Below, one piece after another: positions 16,604 to 23,380 of a DNA stretch of 32,469 nt (within the stretch, counting starts at the first letter, position 1; each line of letters opens with the position of its first letter). The translations under genes were made by a program, and so were the position numbers. The stretch covers positions 1 to 32,469 of the forward strand of contig RDXH01000144.1 in NCBI GenBank assembly GCA_004292745.1. The letters run 5' to 3'. The notes beneath the pieces were generated by a model. It was not told where the DNA came from. It made no database searches and saw only the letters and a program-made list of their open reading frames with translations. Origin of the DNA: Oscillatoriales cyanobacterium (GTDB lineage Bacteria > Cyanobacteriota > Cyanobacteriia > Cyanobacteriales > Microcoleaceae).

Positions 16604-17014
16604 ATGACAAAACTACAATTAAAAACTCACCCAGTTTGGCAAGATTTAACAGAAGTATTAGAAAATCTAAATACCAACTATCTTGTCACAGAACATCTGG
16701 AATTATGCGATTATAAAATCTGCGGTTACTGGGATGAACAAGATGAATTTTATGAACAAATTATCTTACCCCGTTCTCTGTCTGCTGAGTTAGTTAGCAG
16801 TTCCATTGGTGTTACAGGTGAAAAGCGTTGGATTAAAGTTAAATTTATTCTCAAAGCCGATCTGCTCGTTGCAGAAGACTCTACCGATCGTAATTATACA
16901 CAAAATCTTGGCGAACTGACCATCATTTATGATGAAAATCTGCAATTTGTTGATGAAAATTGGCAGATAAATATGGATTATTTCGTTACTCGTCCAGAGG
17001 AAAAACAAAAGTAA
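16604..17014 (+). CDS. Small hypothetical protein, second of three
   Basis: A 136-residue acidic soluble protein (MTKLQLKTHPVWQDLTEVL). It has no membrane segments and no motif that I recognise. Spacing to both neighbours is short (13 nt upstream, 20 nt downstream), so it is very likely in the same transcript. It could be an immunity-type or partner protein for the preceding small protein; this rests only on gene order. Confidence 0.6.
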   Translation: MTKLQLKTHPVWQDLTEVLENLNTNYLVTEHLELCDYKICGYWDEQDEFYEQIILPRSLSAELVSSSIGVTGEKRWIKVKFILKADLLVAEDSTDRNYTQNLGELTIIYDENLQFVDENWQINMDYFVTRPEEKQK

Positions 17015-17034
17015 AGAATATAGGAGATAAAACA

Positions 17035-17244
17035 ATGGAACCGGAATACGATCTTTCAAAAATGAAAAAAAGACCTAATCCTTTTGCTAAACAGTTGAAA
17101 AAAGAGATCGCGATTTCTCTAGGAATTGATGTGATTGAATATTTTGAAGCGATGGCTCAGGAAAAAGGTATATCTTCCCAGGAACTAATTAATCTTTATT
17201 TGCAAGATTGCGTTGTTTCTAAGCGGCAATTATCTCTAAATTAG
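17035..17244 (+). CDS. BrnA/CopG-like antitoxin-type protein
   Basis: A 69-residue basic protein opening MEPEYDLSKMKKRPNPFAKQ, followed by KKEIAISLGIDVIEYFEAMA and GISSQELINLYLQDCV. This is the arrangement of short ribbon-helix-helix proteins of the BrnA/CopG type common in cyanobacteria, which bind operator DNA and neutralise a toxin. The preceding TAGGAGAT is a good ribosome binding site. No BrnT-type toxin gene is adjacent; the partner may be one of the two upstream genes, or the antitoxin may be solitary. Confidence 0.7.
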   Translation: MEPEYDLSKMKKRPNPFAKQLKKEIAISLGIDVIEYFEAMAQEKGISSQELINLYLQDCVVSKRQLSLN

Positions 17245-17282
17245 CGACATTAGCGACCGATTGCGATCGGTTGCAGATGATT

Positions 17283-17352
17283 GCGATTGAAGCACCAGCC
17301 CTTGTCATTTTAGAGGCAAAACAGGCAGATTTGAAAACAGGAATCGGTCAGC
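17283..17352 (+). pseudogene. Remnant of a PD-(D/E)XK nuclease-like gene
   Basis: The frame reads IEAPALVILEAKQADLKTGI, closely matching IEAPAVIVVEAKKEDLKVGL in the intact protein at 13613 (its residues about 112-131). Upstream sequence of the family is missing, and downstream the frame enters the direct repeat at 17361 right after the conserved GQ. It is a catalytic-core fragment of a second copy, cut by the repeat. Confidence 0.75.
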
Positions 17353-17360
17353 GATTTACC

Positions 17361-17490
17361 GTTGGGTGGGGGCGGGTTTTTGAGATTGTCGATTATAGGC
17401 AATTATTGTTGGCGAACCCGCCCCTACCGAAATTATGTTTAATTAACCTAAGATATTGTACCATTATTAACAATCTGTAGGGGCGGGTTC
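17361..17490. repeat. Direct repeat A, copy 1 (130 bp)
   Basis: Begins GTTGGGTGGGGGCGGG and ends CTGTAGGGGCGGGTTC. It recurs 183 bp downstream at 17544-17673 with few differences. The two ends contain complementary GGGGCGGG and CCCGCCCC blocks that can pair. Confidence 0.85.
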
Positions 17491-17543
17491 GCCAGTAGCT
17501 TAATAAGGATACTCAAAGACTCAAAAACCCGCCCCACCCCACT

Positions 17544-17673
17544 GTTGGGTGGGGGCGGGTTTTTGAGATTGTCGATTATAAGCAATTATTGTTGGCGAAC
17601 CCGCCCCTACCAAAATCATGTCTAATTAACCTAAGATATTGCGCCATTATTAACAATCTGTAGGGGCGGGTTC
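17544..17673. repeat. Direct repeat A, copy 2 (130 bp)
   Basis: Second copy of the repeat at 17361-17490, same orientation, offset by exactly 183 bp. The 53-bp spacer between copies has a further CAAAAACCCGCCCC block. Confidence 0.85.
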
Positions 17674-17948
17674 ACCCAGATATAACTGTCCCCAACCCTA
17701 GATATCTATAAACCCGCCCCGCCCCCACCAAAAGCCCTTTATTTACTCTTCTCTTGATCGTGTAGCCAGGAGATATATGTCAGATAGATGAAGGCAAATT
17801 CATCGAGGAAAGGTATCGGATCGGGGATAATCAAATCGATGATTGTCAGAAATAAAAAAAATTCAAACATAACCTCAAGCTTCCTTTTTTGATTGTTCTA
17901 TTCATCTATCGGGATGGGTTACGACTAATATGCACAGCTTTGTAGAAT

Positions 17949-18053
17949 AGGACTTATGCACGGGTGGCCAAAAAACCGGGTTTTTTGCCAAAATGCGCGT
18001 TACAGACCCCAAAAACCGCAAAAAACCCGGTTTCCTTGGTTTTTTGAAGGACT
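17949..18053. repeat. Degenerate MITE-like element of the 6026-6129 family
   Basis: AGGACTTATGCAC at the left end resembles AGGACTTACGCAC at 6027. It contains both AAAAAACCGGGTTTT and AAAAACCCGGTTTCC blocks in opposite orientation, and ends GAAGGACT. Confidence 0.65.
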
Positions 18054-18100
18054 AGAGAAAGGGGAGTTCACCATTAGACCTCTCCCAAAAAGCGAGTCTT

Positions 18101-18122
18101 GAACAGGCAGGATGCCTGTTCC
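18101..18122. repeat. GAACAGGCAGGATGCCTGTT palindrome
   Basis: Near-perfect palindrome; a close relative lies within the STAND NTPase gene at 11279-11300. Confidence 0.75.
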
Positions 18123-18241
18123 ACAATAATTATGGGAGATGTCTATTAGCCTTCTAGGATACGCAAACACTCAAAAACCCGCCCCCACAACACTTTCAGT
18201 CGATCGCACGCGCAATTTTCCCAATTCCCTCCCACACCATC

Positions 18242-18268
18242 TGCATAATTTTTGCTTCCTCTCCCCAC
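18242..18268 (+). promoter_or_regulatory. Bipartite motif copy 6, upstream of the coiled-coil protein
   Basis: TGCATAA at 18242-18248, 13 nt, TCCCCAC at 18262-18268. The second block is the most divergent of the six (TCCCCAC instead of TCCCGAT), but spacing and strand are the same. About 51 nt before the next start. Confidence 0.6.
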
Positions 18269-18319
18269 AAGTCAACAGAACGAAAAACAACGATAGACAA
18301 GTGCAAGGGAGCAAAAATT

Positions 18320-18817
18320 ATGAATATGTCTGGTACTTCAATGGTCGCTTTTGGTTTTGCCGCACTTCTCGGAGTCACTGGTTTTGCTTATTTGGATGCG
18401 CGGAATCAATTCGATAAAACCAAAGATCATGGGGTGGCTATTCAATTGGAGCGCGATCGGTTAAAGCAACAAGCTGATAGTTTGCAGTCGGAGCGCGATA
18501 AATTAAACAAACAAATTGAGAGTTTGCAGTCAGAGCTTAGTACGAGGAATAACCGAATCAGCGATTTACAACGCAAATTAAACGAAAGCAGAGGTGCTAT
18601 GTCAGCTTACGAAGGACAAGTCGAAACCCTCGGCGTTTGTCTCGAAGGATTTGCCAAGGGAATCAATGAAATTAATCAAGGCAATCGAGATGGGGCTATT
18701 ATTGCTTTTTCCTCTGTTTCATCTCAGTGTAAACAAGCCGACAAAATCCTTGAACAGCGAAACTCTTCTGGCTCCAGACAAGAACAACCTGCTACAACTG
18801 TACGCTCAAGTTTGTAA
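18320..18817 (+). CDS. Membrane-anchored coiled-coil protein
   Basis: A 165-residue protein with one N-terminal hydrophobic segment (MVAFGFAALLGVTGFAYL, about residues 8-25). A long coiled coil of about residues 40-95 follows (LERDRLKQQADSLQSERDKL and repeats of the SLQSE type), then a C-terminal part with two cysteines and an alanine-rich helix (GNRDGAIIAFSSVSSQC). No known family. Topology suggests a membrane-tethered rod, perhaps in the periplasm. It has its own motif copy and its own terminator, so it is probably monocistronic. A shared regulator with the dynamin-like GTPase is suggested by the motif, not by the protein. Confidence 0.75.
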   Translation: MNMSGTSMVAFGFAALLGVTGFAYLDARNQFDKTKDHGVAIQLERDRLKQQADSLQSERDKLNKQIESLQSELSTRNNRISDLQRKLNESRGAMSAYEGQVETLGVCLEGFAKGINEINQGNRDGAIIAFSSVSSQCKQADKILEQRNSSGSRQEQPATTVRSSL

Positions 18818-18848
18818 ATAATTTGATTTATATTAACAGCTTTAATCC

Positions 18849-18881
18849 TCCCATTCTCACCTAAAGAATGGGATTTATTTT
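18849..18881 (+). terminator. Rho-independent terminator after the coiled-coil gene
   Basis: TCCCATTCT and AGAATGGGA form a 9-bp stem with a 7-nt loop, followed by TTTATTTT. Confidence 0.8.
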
Positions 18882-18975
18882 GTCATCTGTTATAGTCCGC
18901 GCACCATCCGAACTTCCTTTGTGTAGTCGCGGTTTCAACCAGCGATCTAATTTTATCTCTCTCTTAACTCTATAC

Positions 18976-19002
18976 TGCATAAACTCCTCACCCATTCCCG
19001 AC
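18976..19002 (+). promoter_or_regulatory. Bipartite motif copy 3, upstream of the first membrane paralogue
   Basis: TGCATAA at 18976-18982, 13 nt, TCCCGAC at 18996-19002, about 80 nt before the start at 19083. A GCGAG...CTC leader element follows, shared with the copy at 19635. Confidence 0.75.
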
Positions 19003-19082
19003 AAATAAACAGAAGATGCGAGGCGAGACAATTACTGCTCTCACTCCTACCTCTATACACAAACTAATAAAGAGATAGAACT

Positions 19083-19514
19083 ATGACTTTTGACAATACA
19101 GCTAAAAATCAAAATCAAGCGATCGCAGGACAAATAAAAGCCAAAAAAAAATCCGAAATAGTGAAGCTATCTCAGTTGAATACTTCGGCGGCTATGCTCC
19201 TCAGTGCTATCTTTCCCATTGGCGGTTATATCTACACGAGACGCTGGCTTTCTTGCCTGGGTTTTCTGTTAGGAGGATTAGCGGTTTTCACCACTGTTTA
19301 CACCACCGAACTGGAACAGGATAAAACTGATTCAATGGTATGGACTTTCTGCGCGCTATACGGATCTACTGTTGCACCGATCGATAATGCTCGTGCGATC
19401 GCCCGTGCTCGCGAAAGAGTTAGCAATCTCAAGCCCCATCACACCAGAATTGCATACTTACAGCGCGATGATTTTGGGAAGTGGGAGCAAAAGTTGTTGA
19501 CTACCAGTAATTGA
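19083..19514 (+). CDS. Small multipass membrane protein, paralogue 1
   Basis: A 143-residue protein with a charged N-terminus and two or three hydrophobic segments: NTSAAMLLSAIFPIGGYIYT (about 35-54), LSCLGFLLGGLAVFTTVYT (about 57-75) and possibly MVWTFCALYGSTVAPI (about 85-100). The pattern PIGGY.YTRRWLS.LGF resembles TM2-like small membrane proteins. It closely matches the next gene (19749) over the first 115 residues and carries an extra 28-residue tail (HHTRIAYLQRDDFGKWEQKL). Its leader region is also duplicated, so the whole transcription unit was copied. Function unknown. Confidence 0.75.
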   Translation: MTFDNTAKNQNQAIAGQIKAKKKSEIVKLSQLNTSAAMLLSAIFPIGGYIYTRRWLSCLGFLLGGLAVFTTVYTTELEQDKTDSMVWTFCALYGSTVAPIDNARAIARARERVSNLKPHHTRIAYLQRDDFGKWEQKLLTTSN

Positions 19515-19540
19515 ACAACGGCTAAAAAAACAGAATATTC

Positions 19541-19575
19541 AGAACCCCGACTTCTGGGCGTGAAGTCGGGGTTCT
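19541..19575 (+). terminator. Hairpin after paralogue 1
   Basis: AGAACCCCGACTT and AAGTCGGGGTTCT form a 13-bp stem around a 9-nt loop. It belongs to the same palindrome family as 4173-4201 and probably ends the upstream transcript. Confidence 0.65.
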
Positions 19576-19634
19576 TGCTTAGTAACAGTTTCAACCGCCG
19601 AACCCTCTAATTTTTTTCTCTTTTAACTCAATCC

Positions 19635-19661
19635 TGCATAAACTCCTAACCCAGTCCCTAT
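19635..19661 (+). promoter_or_regulatory. Bipartite motif copy 4, upstream of the second membrane paralogue
   Basis: TGCATAA at 19635-19641, 13 nt, TCCCTAT at 19655-19661, about 87 nt before the start. Surrounding leader sequence is similar to that of copy 3, so this copy is explained partly by duplication. Confidence 0.7.
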
Positions 19662-19748
19662 GAATAGAAAGAAGATGCGAGACGAGCCAATTGCCGCTCT
19701 CACAGTTACCCCAAGACACAAACTACAAACAAATCAGGAGATAAAACT

Positions 19749-20096
19749 ATGACTACCACCCAAAATAAAATTCAAGCCATCAACGAACAAATTGAAGCCG
19801 AAAAATTAGGCAAAGTAGTTAAGCTATCTCAGCGAAATATTGGGGCCGCCATTATCCTCAGTGGTATCCTTCCCATTGGTGGCTATGTCTATACGAGACG
19901 CTGGCTTTCTTTCCTGGGTTTTATGTTAGGAGGATTTGCCCTTTCTATGGCGGTTTATACAATTGAACCCGAACGGGAGAAAGCTGATTCAATGGCATAC
20001 ACTCTCTGCGCGCTATACTGCTCTATTGTTTCACCGATCGATAATGCTCGTGCCATCAGCCGTGCTCGCGAAAGAGTTACTGATTTATCCCAGTAA
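19749..20096 (+). CDS. Small multipass membrane protein, paralogue 2
   Basis: A 115-residue paralogue of the preceding gene, with the same order of features: charged start, SGILPIGGYVYTRRWLSFLG, LGGFALSMAVYTIE, DSMAYTLCALYCSIVSPIDN and NARAISRARERV. It lacks the tail of the first copy. AATCAGGAGATAAAACT gives a strong ribosome binding site. Function unknown; its motif copy places it in the same presumed regulon as the GTPase. Confidence 0.75.
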   Translation: MTTTQNKIQAINEQIEAEKLGKVVKLSQRNIGAAIILSGILPIGGYVYTRRWLSFLGFMLGGFALSMAVYTIEPEREKADSMAYTLCALYCSIVSPIDNARAISRARERVTDLSQ

Positions 20097-20126
20097 AGTT
20101 TAGTGAAAATAGATTACAGCTTAAAT

Positions 20127-20158
20127 AAAACCCTAGGTTCTAAGAAACTGGGGTTTTT
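20127..20158 (+). terminator. Imperfect hairpin with T-run after paralogue 2
   Basis: AAAACCCTAGGTTCT pairs imperfectly with AGAAACTGGGGTTTT and is followed by further T-rich sequence (TACTTTTTT). Confidence 0.6.
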
Positions 20159-20243
20159 ACTTTTTTAAATATTCGCCTTATTTCTTAGTCCCTCTCTGCT
20201 GGGACTTCGTTTGACAATAAGCGATTTCAATCGCCGAGCGATC

Positions 20244-20270
20244 TGCATATTTCGATCGACCTATCCCGAT
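20244..20270 (+). promoter_or_regulatory. Bipartite motif copy 5, upstream of the secreted protein
   Basis: TGCATAT at 20244-20250, 13 nt, TCCCGAT at 20264-20270, about 71 nt before the start at 20342. Here the second block continues as CCCGATAA. Confidence 0.7.
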
Positions 20271-20341
20271 AAAAAAACAGAAATGAGAAAGCTCAAAGAA
20301 ACAGTTTACTTCAACAAATATTAACACGAGGAACAATCGCC

Positions 20342-20848
20342 ATGAAATCTATTTTCCTGAATTCCTACAACTGGGTTTGCAACACTGCTACTGCTCTGAA
20401 TCCCAAAACCACAGCCAAAACCGCGATCGCACTCTTTTCTGGTATCGTATTGTTAACACCTACTGCTGCTTTAGCAGGACGCTTTACTGACCAAGTGCGC
20501 GGACAACTGATGCAAGCAGCGATCGGTTTAGGAATCAATGGCAGCTATCAGTTAACTCATAACCCCCAGGTTGATAACCTCCGCAATAATCAATCAAAGA
20601 TTTTGAATATCAACCTTCGTTCTGGTACTTCCTACGCTTTCGTTGGCGTTTGTGATGAAGATTGTAGAGATATTGACTTGCAGGTTTATGACGAAAATGG
20701 TAATCTTGTTGACTCTGACACTGGTGCTGATGACTACCCAATGGTAAGAGTAAACCCGCGTTGGAATGGTCGTTTCCGAGTCAAAGTTACTATGGCAAAT
20801 TGTAAAGCATCAACCTGTTATTATGGAGTGGGTGTCTTTGGTAAATAG
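20342..20848 (+). CDS. Secreted beta-sandwich-type protein
   Basis: A 168-residue protein with a signal peptide (AKTAIALFSGIVLLTPTAALA, cut here into AKTAIALF and SGIVLLTPTAALA; likely cleavage after ALA at about residue 41). The mature part ends in a beta-rich domain of the pre-peptidase C-terminal kind: YAFVGVCDEDCRDIDLQVYD, then DADDYP-like GADDYPMVRV and GRFRVKVTMANC. Cysteine pairs (CDEDC and C...C near the end) suggest disulfides, and the acidic DIDLQVYDENG stretch could bind calcium. It has its own motif copy and terminator. Function unknown; it would act outside the cytoplasm. Confidence 0.75.
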   Translation: MKSIFLNSYNWVCNTATALNPKTTAKTAIALFSGIVLLTPTAALAGRFTDQVRGQLMQAAIGLGINGSYQLTHNPQVDNLRNNQSKILNINLRSGTSYAFVGVCDEDCRDIDLQVYDENGNLVDSDTGADDYPMVRVNPRWNGRFRVKVTMANCKASTCYYGVGVFGK

Positions 20849-20905
20849 GCTATCTTTAAGAGAGCTATCTTTCCAGAGTTCAATGAAATATGAGCCAGCT
20901 ACACG

Positions 20906-20931
20906 ACCCCCAGTAGGGGGTTATTTATTTA
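20906..20931 (+). terminator. Rho-independent terminator after the secreted-protein gene
   Basis: CCCCC-AGTA-GGGGG followed by TTATTTATTT. Confidence 0.75.
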
Positions 20932-20988
20932 ATTTTAAACTTGACTCTCCTGATATATTTATTCAGAGCGATGACAGCATCCTCACTA

Positions 20989-21086
20989 TAGCAATCCTAA
21001 ATCATTTGTGAGTTTCTTACTCCCTCCCCTTGGTAAGGGGAGGGTTGGGGTGGGGTAAAAATTTTACGACTCATTTAGGATTGCTA
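20989..21086. mobile_element. 98-bp MITE-like element, copy A
   Basis: Terminal inverted repeats TAGCAATCCTAAATCATTT and AATGAGT-side partner ACTCATTTAGGATTGCTA flank a CTCCCCTTGGTAAGGGGAG hairpin and a GGGTTGGGGTGGGG tract. No coding capacity. Immediately followed by copy B with no spacer. Confidence 0.8.
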
Positions 21087-21184
21087 TAGCAATCCTAAAT
21101 CATTTGTGAATTTCTTACTCCCTCCCCTTGGTAAGGGGAGGGTTGGGGTGGGGTAAAAATTTTACGACTCATTTAGGATTGCTA
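21087..21184. mobile_element. 98-bp MITE-like element, copy B
   Basis: Tandem with copy A and identical except for one G/A difference near position 12 of the GTGAGTTTC stretch. Its right end lies inside the DUF2358 reading frame and supplies that gene's stop codon. Confidence 0.8.
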
Positions 21185-21531
21185 GAATAGCCGTTGAAAA
21201 AAATCTGGGCCTTCCAGGGAACCCGCAATACCCCGCGAACAGTCCAATTTGCCAAAATAGTATCCGAGGCTGTTTGGGTCACGTCGTAGAGGTCAAAGAA
21301 AATTTCGGTGAAAAATAGTTTACCGTGAAATCGCAGAGTCCAAAAGATAATTCGGTAGTTGATTTTTCCTTTAAATTTGTTAACCGGGTCTTGAAAATAA
21401 ACATCTTTTGTGTAGATGTCGTAGGAGATGTCTGTCTCAAAAAGGGTCGGGAGATCCGCTTTGAGTGTGTCTAGGGCTTGCGCTACCTGCTTTTGATATT
21501 CGATCGAACTCAAGATATCACCTTTTAACAC
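21169..21531 (-). pseudogene. DUF2358 family protein, 3' end truncated by a repeat
   Basis: A 120-residue protein with LKADLPTLFETDISYDIYTK, DVYFQDPVNKFKGKINY and YRIIFWTLRFHGKLFF, the hallmarks of DUF2358, a family of cyanobacteria and plastids with an NTF2-like fold and unknown role. The frame ends IFFNGYSSNPK; the last residues (SNPK and stop) are encoded by the inverted-repeat end of MITE-like copy B. Family members continue with a final strand of the LN..GLI..H.D.WD kind, which is absent here. It is therefore probably missing 20-40 C-terminal residues and may be non-functional. It is divergent from the gene at 21603. Confidence 0.75.
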
Positions 21532-21602
21532 GAAGGTACTTCACCTTTATAATTTTATTGTCCCCACTGGCATTGCCATCTCACCACCCAAATAGAGATT
21601 TG

Positions 21603-22037
21603 ATGGATTACCCCCACTCCTCGGACATCATCGCAGAACTCAGCAGTGGCAAACTGTTGCTGGTAGATAGCCGTCGCCGGAACGGTCTAATTTTAATTAA
21701 ACGTTTCCACGCGGAGTTTGCAGGGCCAGGGGCGGCCGTCGGGGGTGCTTTTGATGTTGACTCTCAGCAGGTAATTCCCGTAGGCGACTTTTGTTTGGTT
21801 TACCCTGAATCTCCCGAAGCAAGACAGAAAGCGTTTGGGATTCGGCGTCACTGGGTGCGGTTGACGGAACAGTTAACTGCTAAGCCGGAAGCTTTGGAAC
21901 GGGCCCAAATGCTTTTAACTCAGTTTGAACACTATTTTGATGTCCCAACAGTGGCACAAATTCCCGATCGAGCTTTGGCACTTTTAATCGGTGTCTTCCC
22001 CCACACAATTCGTCAGGCACGACAGAGCCATCGTTAA
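21603..22037 (+). CDS. Conserved-looking hypothetical protein
   Basis: A 144-residue soluble protein starting MDYPHSSDIIAELSSGKLLL, rather balanced in charge, with an N-terminal beta-rich half (LLLVDSRRRNGLILIKRF, then GDFCLVYPESPEARQ) and a helical C-terminal half. I do not recognise a family. An upstream start at 21465 would overlap the divergent DUF2358 gene, so I prefer the ATG at 21603. It converges with hisC across a hairpin at 22039-22073. Confidence 0.65.
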   Translation: MDYPHSSDIIAELSSGKLLLVDSRRRNGLILIKRFHAEFAGPGAAVGGAFDVDSQQVIPVGDFCLVYPESPEARQKAFGIRRHWVRLTEQLTAKPEALERAQMLLTQFEHYFDVPTVAQIPDRALALLIGVFPHTIRQARQSHR

Positions 22038-22038
22038 C

Positions 22039-22073
22039 AATGGTATGATTAATTTTGGTCATCTCATACCATT
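22039..22073. terminator. Bidirectional hairpin between convergent genes
   Basis: AATGGTATGA and TCATACCATT pair perfectly (10 bp) around a 15-nt loop between the stops of the + gene at 21603 and the - gene hisC. Confidence 0.6.
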
Positions 22074-22087
22074 TATTAAGGTTTTTG

Positions 22088-23362
22088 TCAAGTCAATATC
22101 TGGGAAAGGCGATCGCAAGTTCGCTGATTTTCCTGGGGGCTACCTACCGTAATTCGCAAACCTCCCCCAGTATGGCGAATTAATGTTCCTTCAGCTTTTA
22201 GTTGCTCCATGATTTGTTTGTGTTGTTGTTCTGCTAAATTACGATTGTCGGCTTTCACGCGCAGGTAGACAAAGTTAGCCGCACTAGGCCAAATTTGCAA
22301 TTGTTGATGCTGAGTGAGCGCTGCAATTAACTTAGCTCGTTCTGATATGGTTTCAGGGATTACTGCTAACAATAATTGGCGCTGGGCTAGGGCAAATTCT
22401 GCTGCTAATTGGGAGAAAGCTGGGAGGTTGTAGGGAAGGCGGATTTTTTCTAAGGCGGCCGTGAGTTCGGGATTGGCGATCGCATATCCGACTCTCATTG
22501 ATGCCAATCGAAATGCTTTGGAAAATGTTCGCAAAATTATCCAATTCGGATGTTCTTGTAATTTTCCAGCTAAGGTGTTTTGGCTGAATTCAAAATAGGC
22601 TTCGTCAATTACTACTAAAATATCTTCGGGCAAAGTTGACAGCCATTCTATTTCATTGGTTGTCAAAGCATTGGCGGTGGGGGAATTGGGATGAACGACA
22701 AAGACGACGCGCACGGGGGGATTTTCGGTTTGGGCGTTAGCGCAGCCCTCGGAGAGGATCGCCCTTTTAGCCTCCTCGATATCCATTTCAAAAGTGTCTG
22801 GTTTTCGCGGCACACTCACCACGGGAATTCCCAGGGTTTGGGCAATGATTCCATACATCGAAAATGTGGGATTGGCAACCAGAATTGAGCCCACTGCTCC
22901 CAAGCACGTCGCAATTAAGAGCGATCGAATTAATTCATCGGAACCGTTGCCGACAGAAATATTATCGGCTGTGATGGCAGTTTTTGGAGGTATAACCCCC
23001 CCTAGCCCCCCCTTGCTAAGGGGGGGGACATGAAGCCCCCCCTTGCTAAGGGGGGGGACATGAAGCCCCCCCTTGCTAAGGGGGGGGACATGAATAGATT
23101 CTGCGATCGATTCGTTGACGTATTGGGCGATCGCCTCTTTCAGTGCTGCGTGGCCACCATCGGGATAGCGATTTGTCTCAATTAGTTGCTGATAATTCCA
23201 AGCTAACTTTTGTTTTAATTCCGCTGGTAAGTCGTAGGGACATTCGTTGGTATCTAGGCGATCGATCGCACTTTTCGACGGCACTGACTCTCCTGACGCT
23301 GCACCCGGATGGGGAGTGTATGCCGTAAGTTGGGCTAAGTCTTTTCGGATAAAAGGTAGCAT
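22088..23362 (-). CDS. hisC: Histidinol-phosphate aminotransferase with a repeat-encoded insert
   Basis: A PLP enzyme of histidine synthesis, converting imidazole-acetol phosphate to histidinol phosphate with glutamate. Seen are [53 protein letters not shown] (Y256) and [16 protein letters not shown] with the predicted PLP lysine K282. The product is 424 residues, longer than the usual 350-380. The excess is at residues 90-127, where a 30-bp repeat occurs three times in frame and encodes [10 protein letters not shown] three times, followed by GGVIPPK. The insert lies just before the conserved [12 protein letters not shown] segment, in a surface-loop position. The flanking enzyme is intact, so it may tolerate the loop. 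Confidence 0.93.
   Translation of the reverse strand: MLPFIRKDLAQLTAYTPHPGAASGESVPSKSAIDRLDTNECPYDLPAELKQKLAWNYQQLIETNRYPDGGHAALKEAIAQYVNESIAESIHVPPLSKGGLHVPPLSKGGLHVPPLSKGGLGGVIPPKTAITADNISVGNGSDELIRSLLIATCLGAVGSILVANPTFSMYGIIAQTLGIPVVSVPRKPDTFEMDIEEAKRAILSEGCANAQTENPPVRVVFVVHPNSPTANALTTNEIEWLSTLPEDILVVIDEAYFEFSQNTLAGKLQEHPNWIILRTFSKAFRLASMRVGYAIANPELTAALEKIRLPYNLPAFSQLAAEFALAQRQLLLAVIPETISERAKLIAALTQHQQLQIWPSAANFVYLRVKADNRNLAEQQHKQIMEQLKAEGTLIRHTGGGLRITVGSPQENQRTCDRLSQILT
23006..23095. repeat. 30-bp repeat, three tandem copies inside hisC
   Basis: Units at 23006-23035, 23036-23065 and 23066-23095, each built on the hairpin CCCCCCTTGCTAAGGGGGG plus ACATGAAG. A partial unit (CCCCCCCTAGCCCCC) precedes them. 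The unit length is a multiple of three, so the hisC frame stays open. Confidence 0.9.
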
Positions 23363-23380
23363 GGTATGATTTGCTAATGA

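Larger units (their letters stand above)
17245..18319. other. Repeat field without intact genes
   Basis: About 1.07 kb holding a nuclease-gene remnant (17283-17352), two 130-bp direct repeats (17361 and 17544), a MITE-like element (17949-18053) and a palindrome (18101-18122). Several GTAGGGGCGGGTT / AACCCGCCCCTAC palindromic stretches run through it. It ends with motif copy 6 upstream of the gene at 18320. Confidence 0.7.
20849..21168. other. Intergenic region: terminator plus tandem MITE-like copies
   Basis: It contains the terminator at 20906-20931, a plain AT-rich stretch without genes, and the first and most of the second 98-bp repeat copies described separately. I looked here for the missing 3' end of the DUF2358 gene on the minus strand and did not find it. 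Confidence 0.6.

Noticed and set aside
17271-17480. A 69-codon open frame in the repeat field
   Set aside because: Only its first third matches the nuclease family; the rest is direct-repeat sequence. Listed as a remnant instead.
21465-21602. Upstream start for the hypothetical gene at 21603
   Set aside because: It would overlap the divergent DUF2358 coding region and pass through likely promoter sequence.
23006-23095. Three regularly spaced repeats that could suggest a CRISPR array
   Set aside because: Units are contiguous with no unique spacers, lie inside hisC in frame, and no cas genes are nearby.
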